From assembly GCA_046233135.1 (NCBI GenBank), contig JBJXHN010000002.1, positions 434,001 through 498,000 of the forward strand: 64,000 nucleotides of DNA. The letters run 5' to 3'. Both the position numbers and the translations under genes were made by a program. The DNA comes from JBJXHN01 sp046233135. GTDB lineage: Bacteria > Pseudomonadota > Alphaproteobacteria > Rhodospirillales > Rhodospirillaceae. Position 1 is the first letter of the stretch. Every line of letters starts with the position of its first letter. The notes under the pieces were generated by a model. It saw only the letters and a list, made by a program, of their open reading frames with translations, was not told the DNA's origin and made no database searches. Of this stretch, positions 1 through 9,124 are shown in pieces.

Positions 1-44
1 ATTATCCCGACGCGGCTTTGCGTTTCTTCGAGGACGGCCGATGA
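1..44 (+). CDS. 3' end of an upstream gene (partial)
   Basis: Frame 3 reads YPDAALRFFEDGR then TGA. The TGA overlaps the ATG of the next gene in an ATGA arrangement, which implies translational coupling and a shared operon with the HAD hydrolase. Too little is visible to name the product. Confidence 0.6.
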   Translation, partial: YPDAALRFFEDGR

Positions 45-682
45 TCAAGGCAATTCTGTTCGATATGGACGGCGTGCTGATCGATGCGCGCGACTGGCAT
101 TACGAGGCCCTGAACAGGGCCCTGGAAAAGTTCGGCATGGCCATCGAGCGGAATGCGCATCTGGCCACCTATGATGGCCTGCCGACCCGGCGAAAGCTGG
201 AAATGCTGTCGCGGACCAAGGGCTTGCCGGTCGGTTTGCACGGCTTCCTCAATGATCTGAAGCAGGCCTATACCCTGGAAATCGCCTATGCCCGTTGCAA
301 GCCCACATTCGCTCATCAGAATGCGCTGTCGCGGCTGAAGGCTGACGGATATCGTCAGGCGGTTTGTTCCAACTCCATTCGCAATACGGTGGAGCTGATG
401 ATGAACTTGGCACGATTGGCCCCGCATCTGGACCTCGTGCTGTCCAACGAGGATGTCACCCGATCCAAGCCGGACCCGGAAGTCTATCTGACGGCCATGA
501 CGGCGTTCGGCGTGACGCCGGAAGAATGCCTGATCCTGGAAGACAACGACCATGGCATCGCTGCGGCGCGGGCCAGTGGCGGTCATGTGATGGTGGTCGG
601 AGAGCCGTCGGATGTGACCCTTGAGGCCATTCGGACCCGTATAGCGGAGATCGACAGCGCCGAAGGGGACGCGCGGCAATGA
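41..682 (+). CDS. HAD-superfamily hydrolase, phosphoglycolate phosphatase / beta-phosphoglucomutase-like
   Basis: A 213-residue haloacid-dehalogenase phosphatase of the subfamily with an alpha-helical cap. Motif I is FDMDGV, with the nucleophile D8 and the acid/base D10. Motif II is CSNS near S110. Motif III is K143 in SKPDPEVY. Motif IV is the acidic cluster EDND at 167-170. All catalytic positions are intact. The substrate cannot be read from the sequence. The family acts on small phosphorylated sugars or hydroxy acids. Its start overlaps the previous stop and its stop overlaps the next start (both ATGA), so it is co-translated with the nucleotidyltransferases that follow. That suggests it removes a phosphate from a sugar precursor used in surface glycan synthesis (inference). 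Confidence 0.88.
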   Translation: MIKAILFDMDGVLIDARDWHYEALNRALEKFGMAIERNAHLATYDGLPTRRKLEMLSRTKGLPVGLHGFLNDLKQAYTLEIAYARCKPTFAHQNALSRLKADGYRQAVCSNSIRNTVELMMNLARLAPHLDLVLSNEDVTRSKPDPEVYLTAMTAFGVTPEECLILEDNDHGIAAARASGGHVMVVGEPSDVTLEAIRTRIAEIDSAEGDARQ

Positions 683-2220
683 CAACTGAAATGCAGATCC
701 TGATGCCGATCGCCGGGGCTTCTCCCTTCTTCGATCAGAAGGAGACGTACTTTCCCAAGCCGCTGATCGAAGTGGCCGGCAGTACGATGATCGAACGGGC
801 CGTGGCACCCTGGAAAGCGGCGGTTCCTGACGCGCATTTCCTGTTTCTGGTGCAGCGCGAAGATGCGGTCCGCTTTTCCCTGGATGCGACCCTCCGGCTG
901 ATAGCCGGACAGGATGCGACCGTTATTTCGTTGACGGCACCGACGCAGGGGGCACTATGTTCCTGTCTGCTGGCGGTGGACGCGCTGGACATGGACGGGC
1001 CGCTGGTGATCTGCAACGGCGATCAGGTGATCGATGCCAATATCGCCGGGATTCTCGCCCGTTTTCAGCAGGAAGCGGTGGATGCGGGGGTGGTCACCTT
1101 CCGGTCGGTTCATCCGCGGTGGTCTTACGTACGTCTGGATGACGAAGGAATGGTAACCCAGGCGGCGGAAAAGTCGGTGATCAGCAGTCATGCGATCGCT
1201 GGCATTTACTACTTCCGAACGGCGCAGACCTTTGTCGACGCGGCGATGGCCACGATTGCCGCCGACGATCATGTGAACGGCAGCTTTTTCGTGGCGCCGT
1301 CCCTGAACCAGATTCTATTGGCGGGTGGCCGGGTTTCACAGTTTCCGATAGCGGCAGATGTCTATCACAGCTTTTATTCTCCGCAGAAAATCAAAGATTT
1401 TGTTGACCAGCAGTTAAGTGTCGCTGTGCGGGGACAGGGCCTCGCCAAACGTCTGCGAACCACCGTGATCGTACCGGCCGCCGGGCAGGGAAGCCGATTC
1501 GCCGAACAGGGGTGGAAGCGGCCGAAGCCATTCATCGATGTGGATGGGCGGCCGATGATCGATCATGTCCTGGACAACGTCAGTCCGGCAGGCAGCCGGT
1601 CTGTTGTCCTGATCCGCCAGGAACACCTGGACGGCCAGGAAAAGATCATCAGCCGGCTGGTGGCCGGTGGCATCCATGTGTCATTCGTTGCCGCATTGAC
1701 CGAAGGCACCCTGTGTACCGCAATGCTGGCGCGTAAGGAGTTCGAGGCCGAAAATCCGGTTCTGATCGCCAATTCGGACCAACTGGTGGATTTTTCCGTC
1801 ACCGCCTTTGTTCAGGACGCCCTGGACCGGCAGTTGGACGGCTCTATCCTGGTGTTTCGGGATGAGGAACGAGACCCCAAATGGTCGTTTGCCCGGATTT
1901 CCGAAGATGGTTTGGTTCAGGAAGTAGCAGAGAAAAAACCGATTTCCGATCTGGCGACGGTGGGTATCTACTTCTTCCGCCGGGGACGGGATCTGGTCGA
2001 AGCTGCCGTCGATATGATTGTCAGGAATGACAGGGTCAATAACGAGTTCTATACGTGTCCCGTGTACAATTACATGATTCTCAATGGTGCCAAAATCGGG
2101 GTTTATGAAATTCCCCGTTCGGCCATGCACGGGCTGGGGACACCACAGGACCTGCGAGCGTATCTGACCCACATCGGGGCGCCGGATTCCCAGGACGGTC
2201 CCGACGGGGACATGGCGTGA
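679..2220 (+). CDS. Tandem two-domain sugar-phosphate nucleotidyltransferase
   Basis: 513 residues made of two copies of the nucleotidyltransferase (GT-A-like) fold. The second copy, from about residue 261, has a good signature: VPAAGQGSRF then KRPKPF, followed by ANSDQLVD (metal-binding Asp) and AEKKPIS. The first copy, from residue 7, keeps PKPL, CNGDQVID (112-119) and AEKSVIS, but its glycine-rich loop reads PIAGASPFFDQ and lacks the usual GxGxR. The N-terminal copy may therefore be weakened or have another specificity. Single-domain relatives activate sugar phosphates or other phosphorylated precursors with NTPs. The gene overlaps its neighbours on both sides (ATGA upstream, TGATG downstream), so a coupled operon is clear. 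The nucleotide and substrate are unknown. Confidence 0.82.
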   Translation: MTTEMQILMPIAGASPFFDQKETYFPKPLIEVAGSTMIERAVAPWKAAVPDAHFLFLVQREDAVRFSLDATLRLIAGQDATVISLTAPTQGALCSCLLAVDALDMDGPLVICNGDQVIDANIAGILARFQQEAVDAGVVTFRSVHPRWSYVRLDDEGMVTQAAEKSVISSHAIAGIYYFRTAQTFVDAAMATIAADDHVNGSFFVAPSLNQILLAGGRVSQFPIAADVYHSFYSPQKIKDFVDQQLSVAVRGQGLAKRLRTTVIVPAAGQGSRFAEQGWKRPKPFIDVDGRPMIDHVLDNVSPAGSRSVVLIRQEHLDGQEKIISRLVAGGIHVSFVAALTEGTLCTAMLARKEFEAENPVLIANSDQLVDFSVTAFVQDALDRQLDGSILVFRDEERDPKWSFARISEDGLVQEVAEKKPISDLATVGIYFFRRGRDLVEAAVDMIVRNDRVNNEFYTCPVYNYMILNGAKIGVYEIPRSAMHGLGTPQDLRAYLTHIGAPDSQDGPDGDMA

Positions 2221-2915
2221 TGAGGGTTGTTATCCCTTTGGCCGGCCCCGATTTCGAGCAGGCCGACGGGTCGGTCAAGGCCGAACGCTTGGTGGAAGGC
2301 CGGCCGTTGCTGCGGCAGGCGCTGGAAAGCCGGTCGTGGTGGCGGGAAGGGCGGGCGCGGGCGGCGGAAACCACCTTCGTTCTGCACGACGGGCCGGCCA
2401 CGCGGCGGTTTGCCGACTCAGCCTTGACCGCGTGGTTTCCCGAAGCGCAGGTGGTGTTCGTATCCGGCTATACGCAAGGGGCGGCACTGTCCGCTTTGGC
2501 CGGTCTGGCACCGGTCGCTCACGATGTCGGGCCGGTCTGCATCGATCTGGCCGATATTCTATTCGAAGAAGACGGGTCCGTGGGCACGGTGTTCGGGGAC
2601 CCTGCCGTTGGCGGCGCCCTTCTGACATTCCCGGCGACCAGCCCGCTTTATTCGTATGTGCGTCGGGACGCCCGGGGCAAGGTGGTGGAGACCATCGAAA
2701 AGGTGGTGATCTCGGGGGAAGCGTCGGCAGGGGTCTATCTGTTCCGCTCGGCGGGGATTTATCTGAAGGCCGTTGCCCATGCCCTGGAAAACCGGGACAG
2801 CCAGACCTGCCGGGGGTTGTTTTTTGTCTGCCCGCTGATGAACGGTGTCCTGGCCCAGGGGTTGGACGTTGTCGGGGTGCCCGTTCATGGCGTCAGGGAT
2901 ATCAAGGTGCTCTGA
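2220..2915 (+). CDS. Degenerate nucleotidyltransferase-like protein
   Basis: 231 residues from the ATG that overlaps the previous TGA. A GTG three bases earlier is the alternative start. The chain looks like a third, more diverged copy of the domain found twice in the preceding gene: VVIPLAG at the N-terminus, GYTQGAALSAL, YVRRDARGKVVETIEKVVIS and a C-terminal HGVRDIKVL. The residues expected to hold nucleotide and metal are missing. There is no GxGxR, the KPL lysine is replaced (KAERLVEGRPL), and NGDQ has become CIDLADI. It may be a non-catalytic partner of the two-domain enzyme. That role is inferred from the order and the coupling. Confidence 0.7.
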   Translation: MRVVIPLAGPDFEQADGSVKAERLVEGRPLLRQALESRSWWREGRARAAETTFVLHDGPATRRFADSALTAWFPEAQVVFVSGYTQGAALSALAGLAPVAHDVGPVCIDLADILFEEDGSVGTVFGDPAVGGALLTFPATSPLYSYVRRDARGKVVETIEKVVISGEASAGVYLFRSAGIYLKAVAHALENRDSQTCRGLFFVCPLMNGVLAQGLDVVGVPVHGVRDIKVL

Positions 2916-2958
2916 CTTTTGGGGCCGGCGCCGGGGCCGCTGGCGCGGTCCGGGTGGA

Positions 2959-4629
2959 TCAGGTTTCCGGCCGGGTCAGGGTGACCACGTCCATCTTGGC
3001 CAGCCAGAGGAACAGCTGGCGCAGATTGGTTCGCTGATCAGCCGGACCCAGGTCCAGCGCGGCGCCCAGGCTGCCTTCCGCCGGCAGATCCTTCAGGAAG
3101 GGAAGAAGTTGATCGTAAGGGATCTGCGGGGCCTCGCGGGTGCAAAGCGGATCGGCCATGATTGTCTGCAGGCGGGGTTCCCAGCCGTCGCGCTTCCGCA
3201 AAAGGCAGGAATCCTCTGCGGCGAACGTGGGGAATGCGCCGAAAATCTTGAAGGGGTCGGGCAGGACCGGGAAATAGCGCATGCGTCCGGTGGCCTGCTC
3301 GGTGCCCACGGCGGCGTCCCGGCGGGAGCGGAGCTCGGCGAACAGAGTTTCATAGGCGCGCACGATCACCGGCCAGTCGAACACCTCTGCCACGCGCCGG
3401 CGGCCGGCGTCACCCATGCGGCGGCGCAGGCCTTCGTCCTCGGCCAGACGGGCGAAGGCTTCGGCTGCGGCGGGGACGTTCACGGCCATGCGCTGGCTGA
3501 GCTTGCCCAGGTACCGGTGGTAGTTGCCGGTCAGGTAATATTCGCGAACGAAATAGCCCCCTTCGTCGGGCCGGGGCCAGGTGCTGTCAATGCGGAAGCC
3601 CGTCTCGCCGTGTACCACGGTGTCGCGATAGCCGTCCCAGTCGGATACCACGGCGGGCAGACCTGCGGCCATGGCTTCCACCGGAGTCAGGCCGAAGGTT
3701 TCCTGCACGTTGTCCGACAGAGAGGCAAAGATATCGGCCGCGAACCACAGGCCGGTGGCGTCCGGGTCGGATCCTTCGACAAGATGCATTGGCACCGAGG
3801 GCATCAGGGCCTGAGCCGTGGTGCGATACAGGTCCGCGTGGCCGGATTCCGGGAAGCGGCCGCACTGGACCAGATGCAGCTTTTTGCCGGTTCGTTTGAC
3901 GGCCTCTTCCAGGGCCAGATACAGCGGAGCCGGATGGGCTTTCTCGAAATAGCTGAGGCGGCCGAAGAACAGTACGGCCACATCCTTGTCGGTCAGTCCC
4001 AGCCGCCGGCGCCAGGCTTGGCGCCGGGTTTCCTTGTCCGGGCCGGGCAGGAAGGCGGTAGCATCGATCCCCAGGGGAATGATGGGCAGGTGCAGTTCTG
4101 CCTTGCGGGCTGCCGGGGGGAAGAAGCCCAGCCGCTCGGCCAGATGCAGGCGCCATTGATCCAGGGCGTTTGCCACCAGGCTTTGTGCGGCCCGTGTGGT
4201 GCAGACCAGGGCATCCCAGGGGCGCAGTGGCGTGATCAGGGCTTCGCCCAGCCAGCGCATGATGTCGGTTTCCACCAGGGAATGGGTCAGGCCGCAGAGG
4301 CTGAAGTCCGTATCCGCCCCGTCCGCGCGCCGAATCCAGGCGGTGTGGCCGATGTTGGGGTCAAAGCGCATCATGGTGCCGAGACCGCGGGCAGGCAGGT
4401 CCTGATTGAGTTGGCGCAGGCGGATCAGTTCCTTGTTCTGCACCCCCTTTTCCATCAGGAAGCGGGCCAGAGGCTGTAGATCCGCCTGGTTCGGAGTCAC
4501 GCAATGGATGCGGTTTCCGCTTCCCATACGCGCGAGCGCTGCGAGCAGCCCGTCGTTGGCGGCCAGCCGACCGTAGAATGTGCCGTTGAGATGCTCCCCT
4601 TCGGGAGCGAAGAAGAATGCTGCGTCCAT
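2959..4629 (-). CDS. Glycosyltransferase, GT4-like (GT-B fold)
   Basis: 556 residues starting at MDAAFFFAPEG. An in-frame extension upstream is possible but lacks family character. The C-terminal half has the GT4 pattern: FGRLSYFEKAHP (start of the second Rossmann domain), LVQCGRFPESG, and then SLSDNVQETFGLTPVEAMAAG, where the acidic EX7E-type segment contacts the donor nucleotide-sugar. The N-terminal half is the acceptor domain. It is cytoplasmic, with no membrane segment. It is convergent with the nucleotidyltransferase operon and divergent from the GDP-mannose synthesis gene. That places it in a polysaccharide region and makes GDP-mannose a reasonable donor guess. Donor and acceptor are not shown by the sequence. 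Confidence 0.82.
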   Translation of the reverse strand: MDAAFFFAPEGEHLNGTFYGRLAANDGLLAALARMGSGNRIHCVTPNQADLQPLARFLMEKGVQNKELIRLRQLNQDLPARGLGTMMRFDPNIGHTAWIRRADGADTDFSLCGLTHSLVETDIMRWLGEALITPLRPWDALVCTTRAAQSLVANALDQWRLHLAERLGFFPPAARKAELHLPIIPLGIDATAFLPGPDKETRRQAWRRRLGLTDKDVAVLFFGRLSYFEKAHPAPLYLALEEAVKRTGKKLHLVQCGRFPESGHADLYRTTAQALMPSVPMHLVEGSDPDATGLWFAADIFASLSDNVQETFGLTPVEAMAAGLPAVVSDWDGYRDTVVHGETGFRIDSTWPRPDEGGYFVREYYLTGNYHRYLGKLSQRMAVNVPAAAEAFARLAEDEGLRRRMGDAGRRRVAEVFDWPVIVRAYETLFAELRSRRDAAVGTEQATGRMRYFPVLPDPFKIFGAFPTFAAEDSCLLRKRDGWEPRLQTIMADPLCTREAPQIPYDQLLPFLKDLPAEGSLGAALDLGPADQRTNLRQLFLWLAKMDVVTLTRPET

Positions 4630-4800
4630 GGCGGGCTTTGTGCTCTGGAACCGGACCGGCGTCAACCGTTTCGATGGAATTGGCTCCGAAGTCCGGGCGG
4701 CCGTCCAGATGGGTACCGGGAACCGTGACAAAGTGTTGGTTCCCCGGCCGCGCTTCGGCTACAAGTCGGCTGGGAATTCTGGTTTGTTCGGGAAGGCGCA

Positions 4801-6213
4801 ATGGCTCAGCATACGGTAACCCCTGTGGTTCTCTCCGGCGGGAAGGGAACCCGCCTATGGCCCATGTCGCGGGCGTTGTATCCGAAGCAACTGCTGTGCC
4901 TGGCCAGTGACCACTCGATGCTTCAGGACACGGTGGCCCGTGTATCCGGGGCGACCTTCACGCCGCCGCTGGTGGTGTGTAACGAAGAGCATCGCTTTAT
5001 CGTCGCCGAGCAGCTGCGGGGACTGAATGTCACGCCGCGTGCCCTGGTGCTGGAACCAGCGGGCCGCAATACCGCTCCCGCGGTGGCCATTGCCGCGCTG
5101 CTGCTGGCCGAAGAAGCGCCTGCCGCCCTGCTGCTCGTGATGCCTTCGGACCATGTGATCACCAAACCCGATACCTTCAAGGCGGCCATCGACACCGCGG
5201 CCGAAGCGGCGGCGGACGGCGGGCTGGTGACATTCGGCATCACGCCGACGGCACCGGAAACCGGCTACGGCTATATCAAGGCACCCGGTGACGGTGCTGT
5301 GCGGACGGTGGATCGTTTCGTCGAAAAGCCGGACCGCGCGACGGCCGAGGGCTATCTGGCCGAGGGCACCTATTTCTGGAACGCCGGCATCTTCCTGTTC
5401 CGCGCCGACCGCTATCTGGAAGAGCTGGAGCGGTTCGAGCCGGCCATGCTGGCCGCCTGCCGCAAGGCTGTCGCCGGGGCCAAGCCGGATCTGGAATTTC
5501 AGCGCCTGGATGCGGAAGCATTCGGCGCCTGCCCGTCGGTTTCCATCGACTATGCGGTCATGGAACGGACAGATGCCGCCAAGGTGGTGCCGGTCGACAT
5601 GGGCTGGTCGGATGTGGGGGCCTGGTCGGCCCTGTGGGACATCGGCGAGAAGGACGCAGACGGCAACCATCTGTCCGGCGATGTGCTGCTGACGGACACC
5701 CGGAACTGTTACCTGCGCAGCGAAGACAAACTGGTCGCCGCCGTGGGGGTGGAAGATCTGGTGGTGGTGTCCACCGGGGATGCGGTGCTGGTGGCTTCGA
5801 AGGACAAAGCCCAGGACGTCAAGGCCATCGTCGAGACCCTGGGTGCCCAGGGACGGACCGAAGGCGACGTGCACACCACCGTCTACCGTCCCTGGGGCAG
5901 CTTCCGCAGCATCGACCAGGGAGAGCGGTATCAGGTGAAGCTGATTACCGTGAAGCCGGGCGGGTCGCTGAGCTTGCAGATGCATCATCACCGCGCGGAA
6001 CATTGGATCGTGGTGAACGGTACGGCGCGCGTTACCCGGGGGGACGATGTGCTGCTGCTGCACGAAAACCAGTCGGTCTATATCCCGCTGGGCACGACCC
6101 ATCGCCTGGAAAACCCTGGCAAACTGCCCCTGCATCTGATCGAGGTGCAGTCCGGGTCTTATCTGGGTGAAGACGACATCGTGCGTTTCGAGGATACCTA
6201 CGGCCGGTCCTGA
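4801..6213 (+). CDS. manC: Mannose-1-phosphate guanylyltransferase / mannose-6-phosphate isomerase (bifunctional)
   Basis: 470 residues, the usual size for the type II GMP-PMI family (ManC/AlgA/CpsB). The N-terminal domain carries the pyrophosphorylase signature LSGGKGTRLWPMSR followed by PKQ (residues 11-30), and FVEKPD and YFWNAGIF further on. The C-terminal cupin domain has the isomerase region VYRPWGSF, then LQMHHHRAEHWIVV with the metal-binding His/Glu residues, and ends IVRFEDTYGR. It converts fructose-6-phosphate to mannose-6-phosphate and mannose-1-phosphate plus GTP to GDP-mannose. The linking phosphomannomutase is not in the window. A GGAAGG ribosome binding site precedes the ATG. 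It serves the surrounding glycan genes. Confidence 0.95.
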   Translation: MAQHTVTPVVLSGGKGTRLWPMSRALYPKQLLCLASDHSMLQDTVARVSGATFTPPLVVCNEEHRFIVAEQLRGLNVTPRALVLEPAGRNTAPAVAIAALLLAEEAPAALLLVMPSDHVITKPDTFKAAIDTAAEAAADGGLVTFGITPTAPETGYGYIKAPGDGAVRTVDRFVEKPDRATAEGYLAEGTYFWNAGIFLFRADRYLEELERFEPAMLAACRKAVAGAKPDLEFQRLDAEAFGACPSVSIDYAVMERTDAAKVVPVDMGWSDVGAWSALWDIGEKDADGNHLSGDVLLTDTRNCYLRSEDKLVAAVGVEDLVVVSTGDAVLVASKDKAQDVKAIVETLGAQGRTEGDVHTTVYRPWGSFRSIDQGERYQVKLITVKPGGSLSLQMHHHRAEHWIVVNGTARVTRGDDVLLLHENQSVYIPLGTTHRLENPGKLPLHLIEVQSGSYLGEDDIVRFEDTYGRS

Positions 6214-6277
6214 CGGCTGGCCGTTTCCAAATGGTGCATTGTAGTAGATCTCAAATGAGTGAAAGTAAGGCCTAGCC

Positions 6278-6883
6278 ATGCCTTGGCATATAACGCATGA
6301 CCCTTTGGATACCCCTTGGGAATATAAGAATAAAGCAGGAAAGACGGTTATTTATATCGCCGAATACAGCTATCTGGCGGGAAATTGCATTATAGTCGAT
6401 CATGCTCCGGCCGATAGCCCCAAGGGGATGCTGATGGTCGGTCGTTTTTCATCGATCGGATCTGATTCGCATTTCATGCTCTGCGCCGATCACAACATGA
6501 ACCATGTCTCCACATATCCCTTTGACTGGCCGGAGGCAGAAGGGGCACCTCCCGGGTCGGGGATCGGCAAGGGGAATATTGTGATCGGCAATGACTGCTG
6601 GCTGGGGCGGGCCTCGTCGATTATGGCCGGGATCACGGTGGGGGATGGTGCTGTTGTCGCCACCCGGGCGGTCGTTACCAAGAATGTTCCTCCCTATGCC
6701 GTCGTCGGCGGCAACCCGGCGAAAATCATCCGCTACCGTTTTTCCCCGGAGATTATCGACGCTTTGCTGCGCATTCGCTGGTGGTATTGGGATCTGAAGA
6801 CGATCCGTGAAAACGTCAAGCTGATCCGCTCTCCGGATGTGGAGGGCTTCTGCCGCCGTTTCGATCCCGGTGTTCAGGCATAA
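6278..6883 (+). CDS. Xenobiotic/CatB-type hexapeptide-repeat acetyltransferase
   Basis: 201 residues with the left-handed beta-helix hexapeptide repeats of the LbetaH acyltransferases (IVIGNDCWLGRASSIMAG, ITVGDGAVVATRAVV). The Vat/CatB subgroup signature CADHNMNHVSTYPF contains the catalytic His. The end of the helix reads VPPYAVVGGNPAKIIRYRF, typical of this family. Members transfer acetyl from acetyl-CoA to a hydroxyl of a sugar or antibiotic. Next to manC and glycosyltransferases, O-acetylation of a surface glycan is more likely than drug resistance (inference). The first third uses noticeably more A/T-rich codons than its neighbours, a possible sign of transfer. Confidence 0.88.
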   Translation: MPWHITHDPLDTPWEYKNKAGKTVIYIAEYSYLAGNCIIVDHAPADSPKGMLMVGRFSSIGSDSHFMLCADHNMNHVSTYPFDWPEAEGAPPGSGIGKGNIVIGNDCWLGRASSIMAGITVGDGAVVATRAVVTKNVPPYAVVGGNPAKIIRYRFSPEIIDALLRIRWWYWDLKTIRENVKLIRSPDVEGFCRRFDPGVQA

Positions 6884-6931
6884 GCGCGCGGCGATTCGGC
6901 TTCCCTCTCATCCCCGGATCCAAGACATCAT

Positions 6932-9061
6932 CTAAGACATCTCGCCGGCCTGACGCATCAGGACCGGCTGCACCGGCTGGCTTTGGCTGCGTACCGCCAG
7001 CTCGACGAACTCCCGTTCCGGCAGGGGGCGGCCGATCAGGTAGCCCTGGACTTTGTCCGCCCCGTTGGCCTTCAGCCATTCCAGCTGTTCGGTGGTTTCG
7101 ATTCCCTCGGCGACGGTGGTCAGCCCGAGCTGTTCGGCCAGACCGATGATCATGCGCGGGATGGAGGTTTCCTCGGGCACGTCATTGATGAAGCTGCGGT
7201 CGATCTTCAGCACGTCCAGGGGCAGCAGCTTCAGATAGGCCAGCGAGGAATAGCCGGTGCCGAAGTCGTCCACCGCCAGCTTCACTCCCAGGGCCTTGAT
7301 TTCCCCCAGCAACTGGGCGCGGACGTCGATCTGGCTCATGATCGAGCTTTCGGTGACCTCCACTTCCAGCAGGGTGGGATCGACGCCATAGGCGCGGACG
7401 ATGTGGATGAAGTCGGTCAGGAACCGGTCGTCCTTTAACTGGCGGGCGGAAACGTTGACGGCCACCGTCACCGGCCCCAGGGTCTCGATCCAGCGCTTCT
7501 GCGCGCTCAGAGCCTCGCGCAGGACCCACAGGCCGATGTCGTAGATCAGGCCGGTTTCCTCGGCGATGGGGATGAAACGCCCGGGGGGCACCAGTTCGCC
7601 GTGCAGCATCCAGCGGGCCAGGGCTTCGCAGCCATAGATCCGGCCGTCGGTCAGGTCCAGCTTGGGCTGGTAGTGCAGGATGAAGTCCTGGTTTTCCACC
7701 GCTTCGCGCAAGGACGCTTCTGTGCGCAGGCGGATCAGGGCATTCTCGGTCATCGAACGGTCGAAGAACGACCATTGCCCCGGCCCCAGGGCCTTGGCGG
7801 CATACATGGCGGTATCGGCGTTGCGCAACAGGGCGGTGCCGTTGTCCCCGTCAGAGGGATAGCAGGCAATCCCCACCGACGTGCTGGGGTGGATCACCGT
7901 ACCGCCTTGGTCCACCGGTGTGGCCACAGCAAAGATCAGCCGGCGGGCCAGGCGGGCCAGGTCTTCCGATCCCTGATAGCTGTTGATCAGCACCACGAAT
8001 TCGTCGCCGCCCAGCCGCCCCACCGTGCCCGACCCCTGCACCACGCTGTCCAGCCGCTGGCCGATGGTCTTCAGCACCTGATCGCCGATGCCGTGGCCCA
8101 GGCTGTCGTTGACGTGCTTGAACATGTCCAGGTCCAGGAACATGACCGCGCAATGCCCCTGTGTCCGGGCGCCGTCCTCGATGGCGGCGTCGATCATTTC
8201 CAGCAGCAGGCTGCGGTTGGGCAGATCGGTCAGGGCATCGCGCGTGGCCACCTGGCGCAGCTGGGTCTGCACCTGGGCTAGCCGCAGCAGCAGGCCGTTG
8301 AACCGCTCGATCATCCGGCCGAATTCGTTGTTGCGGTGCTGCGGTGGCATGGGCAGACGCCTGCCGGAGGGATCTTCGGGATCCACGTCCTCCAGCGCAT
8401 GAGAGGTGCGGACGATGGGGCGGGAGACGAAGGAGTGGAAGACCACGCTGGTGGACAGGGCCACCACGGTGACGATGAACAGGATGCCGATGGCCTGGTT
8501 GCGCAGGCGGTCGGCGACGGTGCTGATGAAATAGGCGTCGTCGTAGGTGATCCGGGCAGAGCCGACCACCACGCTCTGGTATCGCGGATCGATGGGGCTG
8601 GTGAAGTTCAGCGGCACGCTCTGCTCGGCATGGAGGTCGAGCAGCCAGCCCAGATAGGTTTCCCAGAGGCCGCCCTGCTGTGCCGCTTTTTCCGGCGCTG
8701 TGGCGGCCGTGAACAGCGCGCCGTTGCTGTCGGTCACCTGGATGGAGCGGATAGGGTTGGAACGGGCGATGTCGCTGATGATGGCCCCGGCGGTTTCCTC
8801 GTCGAAGCTCCATAAGGCCTTGGCCAGACTGGATTGCAGCGAGGTGGCCACGCGCTGGCGCAGGTCCAGGTAATCGTCCGTGGCGGCCTGGGACAGCCAG
8901 GCGGACTGTACCCCCAGGAAGACCAGAGAGGCAACAACACTGACCAGCAGCAGCCGGGCGGCCTGTTGAAGTGCGAGTGCGTTTCGGCCCACCGGATTGC
9001 CCCCGTATTGCTGGTGGTTCGCTGATCCCGATCCTCCCTTTCGGGCGCATGGGGCGGCCAC
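6932..9061 (-). CDS. Membrane GGDEF-EAL protein (c-di-GMP turnover)
   Basis: Up to 709 residues from a GTG at the 3' edge. A GTG at 8992 (GRNALALQQAARLLL) with a G-rich ribosome binding site is an equally good start. Layout: one N-terminal membrane helix (about 36-55), a roughly 150-residue periplasmic sensing region, a second helix near IGILFIVTVVALSTSVVF, a HAMP-like linker, a GGDEF domain (GRLGGDEF intact) and an EAL domain (CEALARW, VDDFGTGYSSL, KIDRSFI, all intact). The inhibitory RxxD site normally found nine residues before GGDEF is absent (QGSG instead). It makes or degrades c-di-GMP at the inner membrane in response to an unknown periplasmic signal. An intact EAL motif suggests phosphodiesterase activity is possible. 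Confidence 0.93.
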   Translation of the reverse strand: MAAPCARKGGSGSANHQQYGGNPVGRNALALQQAARLLLVSVVASLVFLGVQSAWLSQAATDDYLDLRQRVATSLQSSLAKALWSFDEETAGAIISDIARSNPIRSIQVTDSNGALFTAATAPEKAAQQGGLWETYLGWLLDLHAEQSVPLNFTSPIDPRYQSVVVGSARITYDDAYFISTVADRLRNQAIGILFIVTVVALSTSVVFHSFVSRPIVRTSHALEDVDPEDPSGRRLPMPPQHRNNEFGRMIERFNGLLLRLAQVQTQLRQVATRDALTDLPNRSLLLEMIDAAIEDGARTQGHCAVMFLDLDMFKHVNDSLGHGIGDQVLKTIGQRLDSVVQGSGTVGRLGGDEFVVLINSYQGSEDLARLARRLIFAVATPVDQGGTVIHPSTSVGIACYPSDGDNGTALLRNADTAMYAAKALGPGQWSFFDRSMTENALIRLRTEASLREAVENQDFILHYQPKLDLTDGRIYGCEALARWMLHGELVPPGRFIPIAEETGLIYDIGLWVLREALSAQKRWIETLGPVTVAVNVSARQLKDDRFLTDFIHIVRAYGVDPTLLEVEVTESSIMSQIDVRAQLLGEIKALGVKLAVDDFGTGYSSLAYLKLLPLDVLKIDRSFINDVPEETSIPRMIIGLAEQLGLTTVAEGIETTEQLEWLKANGADKVQGYLIGRPLPEREFVELAVRSQSQPVQPVLMRQAGEMS

Positions 9062-9082
9062 TTTACAAAACTCGACGGCGGT

Positions 9083-9115
9083 TCGAAAGGCGCAGTAAGG
9101 CAGGGGGCCTTTCGA
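9083..9115. repeat. Perfect 9-bp inverted repeat
   Basis: Arms TCGAAAGGC and GCCTTTCGA are separated by 15 bases. The repeat lies between the stop of the 82-residue membrane gene and the start of the GGDEF/EAL gene. It may end or slow transcription from the upstream small gene, but no T-run follows directly, so it is not called a terminator. Confidence 0.5.
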
Positions 9116-9124
9116 TCTATACCG

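Noticed and set aside
2845..4479. Long + strand frame over the first glycosyltransferase
   Set aside because: It has no domain character, is rich in Gly/His/Gln and lies opposite a gene with clear GT4 motifs.
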